Origin: Isochrysis galbana
Taxonomy: Eukaryota; Haptophyta; Isochrysidales; Isochrysidaceae
Assembly: GCA_018136815.1 (NCBI GenBank)
Contig: CM030937.1
Span: 2,841,820 to 2,905,819 of the forward strand
Direction of reading: 5' to 3'
Length of the DNA: 64,000 bases
The notes beneath the pieces were generated by a model that was not told the DNA's origin, did not search any database, and was given only the letters and a program-made list of their open reading frames with translations. This document shows, piece after piece, positions 60,480-64,000 of this stretch (positions are counted from its first letter, which is position 1; each line of letters opens with the position of its first letter). A program made the position numbers and the translations under genes.

Positions 60480-61430
60480 TTGAATGTATACCGCACTCCT
60501 CGTGTGGAGGAGACGGCGGTGGAGAGGGCGGAGGAGATGACGGCGGCGGAGAGGGTGGAGGAGGATAAGGCAACGGAGGGGATGACGGTGGCGGAGAGGG
60601 CGGAGGCGGAAAAGGCAATGGAGGCGATGATGGCGGCGGAGAGGGCGGAGGCGGAGAAGGCAATGGAGGCGATGACGGCGGCGGAGAGGGTGGAGGAGGT
60701 GACGGCGGCGGAGAGGGCGGAGGAGGTGACGGCGGCGGAAAGGGCGGAGGAGGTGACGGCGGCGGAGAGGGCGGAGGCGGATAAGGCAACGGAGGAGATG
60801 ACGGCGGCGGAGAGGGCGGAGGCGGAGAGGGCGGAGGCGGAGAAGGCAATGGAGGCGATGACGGCGTCGGAGAGGGCGGAGGCGGAGAAGGCAATGAAGG
60901 CGAGGACGGCGGCGGAGAGGGCGGAGGCGGAGGAGGCAATGGAGGCGATGACGGCGGCGGGGAGGGCGGAGGAGGTGACGGCGGCGGAGATGACGGAGGA
61001 AGTGACGGCGGCGGAGAGGGCGGAGGAGGTGACGGCGGCGAAGAGGGCGAAGGAGGTGACGGCGGCGGAGAGGGCGGAGGAGGTGACGGCGGCGGAGAGG
61101 GCGGAGGCGGAGAGGGCGGAGGCGGAGAAGGCAAGGGAGGCGAAGACGGCGGCGGAGAGGGCGGAGGCGGAGAAGGCAATGGAGGCGATGACGGCGGCGG
61201 AGAGGGCGGAGGTGGATAAGGCAATGGAGGCGATGATGGCGGCGGAGAGGGCGGAGGCGGAGAAGGCAATGGAGGCGATGACGGCGGCGGGGAGGGCGGA
61301 GGTGACCGCGGCGGAGAAGGCGGAGGAAGTGACGGCGGCGGAGAGGGCGGATGAGGTGACGGCGGCGAAGGTGACGGCGGCGGAGAGGGCGGAGGAAGTG
61401 ACGGCGGCGGAGAGGGCGCGGATCTCGCCA
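60480..61430 (+). repeat. GC-rich coding-like minisatellite
   Basis: Tandem, variably ordered units built on GGCGGAGGAGGTGACGGCG and GCGGAGAAGGCAATGGAGGC, with lengths in multiples of three. The forward frame 60375-61511 reads Ala/Glu-rich heptad-like repeats (AERAEEVTA, EKAMEAMTA), and reverse frames read SPPP and Ser/Ala repeats, so all are open. The forward frame also has non-repeat ends (MSALNVYRTPR at the start, DISQAIS-like Ser/Lys-rich end), so a coiled-coil protein is possible but unproven. Confidence 0.75.
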
Positions 61431-61577
61431 CCCAAGATCAGCCAAGCGATATCGTCGCCTGCCAGCAGAACGACGAGGAAGAGGGATGTGAGAAAAAGAC
61501 GAAGAAGATGAAAACTCAGCACGCGTAGCTGGGGGTGTTTGGGAGTGGGGGGGGGGGGGGGGCGTGATTAGCTTTGC

Positions 61578-62324
61578 AATAATAATATTGAGCTTTGTAA
61601 TTGTAACAATAGACCAAAAAGAAAACGAATAACCTGACAATAATAATATTGAGCTTTGTAATTATAGACCTGTGGTGAGTGAAGTGAGGCTGCGGCTGTG
61701 GTGTGCGGTGGGATGAAAGGGCTGTGGAATGTAACATGTGATGTACAACCCGAAGGGAGCATGCGGGGCAAGGCGACACGAACGGGGAAAGCGCACGCGG
61801 GCGAGACTGAGATCGAGGGGCCGATCTCAGCCGACATGGGGACACACGAGACAAGGACGGGGCACAAGAGCACACGGAGCAAGGGCACAGGGCGCTCGAG
61901 CGATGGCGCTGAGCAAGAGTCTGCCGAAGGAGAAACAACACGCGGGGGGGAGAGAGACACGCGGGTAAAGAAAGATGAAAAGAGGCTGGAAGCTCAAGGA
62001 AAAACACTCGAGGGAGAGATGAGAAAAGAGGGGGGGAAAGCGTCCGCGCGATGGCATGATGGGAGGGAAGGAGAGAAGGAAGGGATCGCGCGGACGGGAT
62101 CCTCTCATATGCGAGAGGAGGGGAACGAAAGGGAGAGAAGAAAGAGAGCGAAGGGCACCCGGCAGAGGAGGGCGGGAGCGACCTAAAAATGGAACAAGTG
62201 TACAAAGTGTACAAGCGCCCCCCCTACCCGCAACAAGACCAAAAAAAGAAAACAAGTAACCTGACAATAATAATATTGAGCTTTGTAATTATAATAATAG
62301 ACCAGAAAGAAAACAAATAACCTG
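61578..62324 (+). repeat. 61-bp tandem repeat (three copies), the middle one interrupted
   Basis: Copy 1 is 61578-61638, copy 2 is 61639-61670 plus 62241-62263, copy 3 is 62264-62324. Each contains AATAATATTGAGCTTTGTAA and ends GAAAAC(A/G)A(A/G)TAACCTG. Copy 2 is split by the LTR-like insertion. Confidence 0.78.
61671..62235. mobile_element. Probable solo LTR, 565 bp
   Basis: The insertion starts TGTGGTGAGTG and ends CCCGCAACA (TG...CA ends), with AGACC on both sides (61666-61670 and 62236-62240). Removing it restores the middle copy of the 61-bp repeat exactly. It contains no coding domain. A single LTR-like unit with a 5-bp TSD is what recombination between two LTRs leaves; it is not obviously related to the LTR at 21666. 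Confidence 0.62.
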
Positions 62325-62401
62325 GCCCTCTTTTGACGGAACGCGACTTCAGGAACCCCAATCAGAAGAGGAACAAGAAAGCTTGGACACAGATGCAAAC
62401 T

Positions 62402-63125
62402 ACGAACTCTACCCTCTACTTTCTACTCACGTAGGAAAACTTTCTACACCCCCACTCCCCCGGCCCTTCTCCCCCCGCCATAAGGCGACTCCCCCCGTGC
62501 ACTACTAGGGGGATAGGGGTGAAGGGCTTAGATATGGTCCGGTGGCCCGCGCCTCCCCCCGGTGATCATTCCCCCCCTTCCTCCTGTGTCTCCGAAAGGG
62601 CGGCGGCCTCAGCCCCGACTTATCCTGTAAACAGGTGTGCGGGACTTACCTATTTTTCGGTGAGCGGAGCTCTCGCTCCGCCCACCCCCTTCTCCGCGCG
62701 CTCTCTCCCCTCTCCTGCGGCACGCGCGATGGCGCGCCTGCGGCAGGCCTGCAGCTGCTTGCTGGCGACGCCCCCTGGAGGCTCCTGGAGGCCAGCTCTG
62801 GGGGCAGAGGAGGCTGGGGCTGGGCCCTGGCCTCCCCTGCCTCCCCCTCGCTGGCGCTCCTGAGCCTCAGGGGCTCCCAATCTGCACCTGTCTGCCTGTC
62901 GACCAGGGGGGAGGGGGGGTTGGAGCGATGGGCTGACCACGAGGGGCCAGGACGAGCGAACCAGGCGTGCCTGACAGTGGGAGAGTGGGTCAGCAGGGCA
63001 GTGGCCTCCTGGCAAGCCATCAGGCATGCCAGGAGGATGGGTGGTTCCTCCCCCACGGCAGGGGAGGAGTGGAGAGAGAGGGGGGCTCGTGCCCCCCCAT
63101 GGGCGAACCAAGTATAAACTTAGTT
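62402..63125 (-). mobile_element. Family B element, reverse, copy B3
   Basis: In reverse it begins AACTAAGTTTATACTTGGTT (63125 downward), then CGCCCATGGGGGGGC, and matches B1 and B2 through to GTAGAAAGTAGAGGGT. At that point it switches to unrelated DNA, so the last ~40 bp of the tail are missing. Its 5' end is joined directly to a forward LINE-type tail. Confidence 0.78.
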
Positions 63126-63255
63126 CCCCAAGTAGTGCACGAGCAGGGGAGGGTTGCCGCAAGGCGGGAAGCGAGGGAGAGGAAGGGAAGTGGGCGTGGC
63201 TACAGTAGATAAACCCGTGGCCGCGCGCGAGGCGAGAACATTAAATGGTTTTTTT
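63126..63255 (+). mobile_element. Type-1 tail fragment, forward
   Basis: It contains AGTAGTGCACGAGC, GTTGCCGCAAGGCGGGAA and GTGGGCGTGGCTAC and ends GCGAGAACATTAAATGG plus a T-run, closely matching the LINE 3' region at 40195-40318. It is extremely 5'-truncated and abuts B3 head-on. Confidence 0.68.
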
Positions 63256-63441
63256 TATTATTGCAATTTGCTCGACGCCGCAACCTGACATAGCACCCAA
63301 AAAAGCCACACGAAAACGAACGCGAGAGTTTTGCCTAGTGGAATTTCTTAAGTTGCCGCCATGCCCATGTCATTGATGCACGGCAGGCATACACGGCAAG
63401 CAGACAGCCCTCCGCCCGTCAACCTCGTCAAGTATCACGCA

Positions 63442-63999
63442 TTACGGGCCAGAGGGGAGACGAGCTGATGCTTCGGCTGCCTCAACCGCATCCTCAAGTG
63501 GCTTTGCTTGAATCGCGTGGACTTTCCGCATTTTGAACAGCGCTGGCATATTGTTTGTTGCGTCCATGCGACGAGCTGCCACCGTATCGATACCAAGTTT
63601 GATCCAGCGCTTTGCCAGAATACCCGAAATACCACTCTCGCTGTCTTTGCTCGAGGCGCCCCGATACGTCACGCGTCCCGCGGACGTTGCGCTACAGGCG
63701 CATCGCAAGATTTCGAGGTAGATTTCGCCATCCAGCTGCCGGCGGGCCGTCCGGAATTCCGCGATAAGTCCTTCGAAGTACTCTAGCCGTGCCGACGTGA
63801 GCTGAGCAGGGTCACGCACGGATCGATCCACAGAAGGTGACCCTCCTCGACTGCCACTCCCACGACCACTACCTCCCCGTCCGCGGCTACCTCGGCCGTC
63901 TCCCTCCCGCCCGCTCAACTTGGTTGTTCCTCGGACCTTTGGGATGGCGGCAAGCGTGTGGAAAGTTCGAGTCGTGGGCGAGACGCGCGAGAAGAGCAT
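63442..63999 (-). CDS. Hypothetical protein, partial at the window edge
   Basis: At least 185 residues in the reverse frame, open to the edge of the window. The N-terminal part (VSPTTRTFHTLAAIPK) is basic and Ser/Thr-rich like an organelle presequence. A Gly/Arg/Ser-rich linker follows, then a helical region with ARLEYFEGLIAEFRTARRQ and YLEILRCACSA, vaguely like helical-repeat (PPR-type) organelle proteins. No firm family. An intron may be hidden near 63650, so the end is uncertain. Confidence 0.4.
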   Translation of the reverse strand: MLFSRVSPTTRTFHTLAAIPKVRGTTKLSGREGDGRGSRGRGGSGRGSGSRGGSPSVDRSVRDPAQLTSARLEYFEGLIAEFRTARRQLDGEIYLEILRCACSATSAGRVTYRGASSKDSESGISGILAKRWIKLGIDTVAARRMDATNNMPALFKMRKVHAIQAKPLEDAVEAAEASARLPSGP

Positions 64000-64000
64000 C

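Noticed and set aside
60442..61431. Reverse-strand SPPP-rich ORF resembling an extensin or pherophorin
   Set aside because: All six frames are open through the minisatellite, so the ORF alone is no evidence for a gene. Kept only as a possibility in the findings.

Overview
The window is nuclear DNA from a unicellular, flagellated, chlorophyll a/c-type alga, most likely a haptophyte. The evidence is a complete axonemal dynein heavy chain, two fucoxanthin-chlorophyll a/c-type light-harvesting genes with secretory-type leaders, GC-rich coding sequence with few short introns, one GC-AG intron, and many non-LTR retroelement pieces. No bacterial operon, tRNA, rRNA or CRISPR was seen. The haptophyte call is an inference; another chlorophyll-c alga is possible.

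Layout of genes, left to right: outer-arm beta-type dynein heavy chain (742-14630, +), three-KH RNA-binding protein (22775-23998, -), RhoGAP-like protein (28428-31451, -), an acidic nuclear-type gene cut by a retroelement (33002-34229, -), a four-exon DUF3228 protein (35866-36766, -), a decayed piggyBac-like transposase carrying a hAT-like fragment (37467-39000, -), a head-to-head pair of identical light-harvesting genes in a 789-bp-arm palindrome (40513-42689), a membrane-anchored GH127 glycosidase with ShK-type Cys modules (45839-49867, +), a Cys-rich hypothetical protein (51102-51719, -), ubiquilin (52425-53516, -), CDC48/p97 (56553-59077, +) and a partial hypothetical protein at the right edge.

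The space between genes is a layered retroelement landscape. One LTR element (17238-22023, TSD ACTTG) carries a LINE inside its 5' LTR and a 750-bp non-autonomous element inside its body, each with its own target-site duplication. Several element classes share a 5' signature: a short perfect hairpin, a few bases, then an ATG, in four cases followed by codons reading M-E-R-A or M-V. Two 3' tail types occur: one ending near ATTAAGAAATT, used by both LINE ORF ends and the 750-bp elements, and one ending CTGAATCTTCAGAT. The second also occurs as a 26-bp stub with an 18-bp TSD. A probable solo LTR (61671-62235) sits in a tandem repeat.

The genes do not form a pathway. They are ordinary housekeeping (CDC48 and ubiquilin both act in ubiquitin-dependent degradation), motility, photosynthesis and cell-surface functions, separated by transposon and microsatellite DNA. 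The most novel material is the hairpin-ATG retroelement family, the ShK/GH127 fusion and the light-harvesting palindrome.
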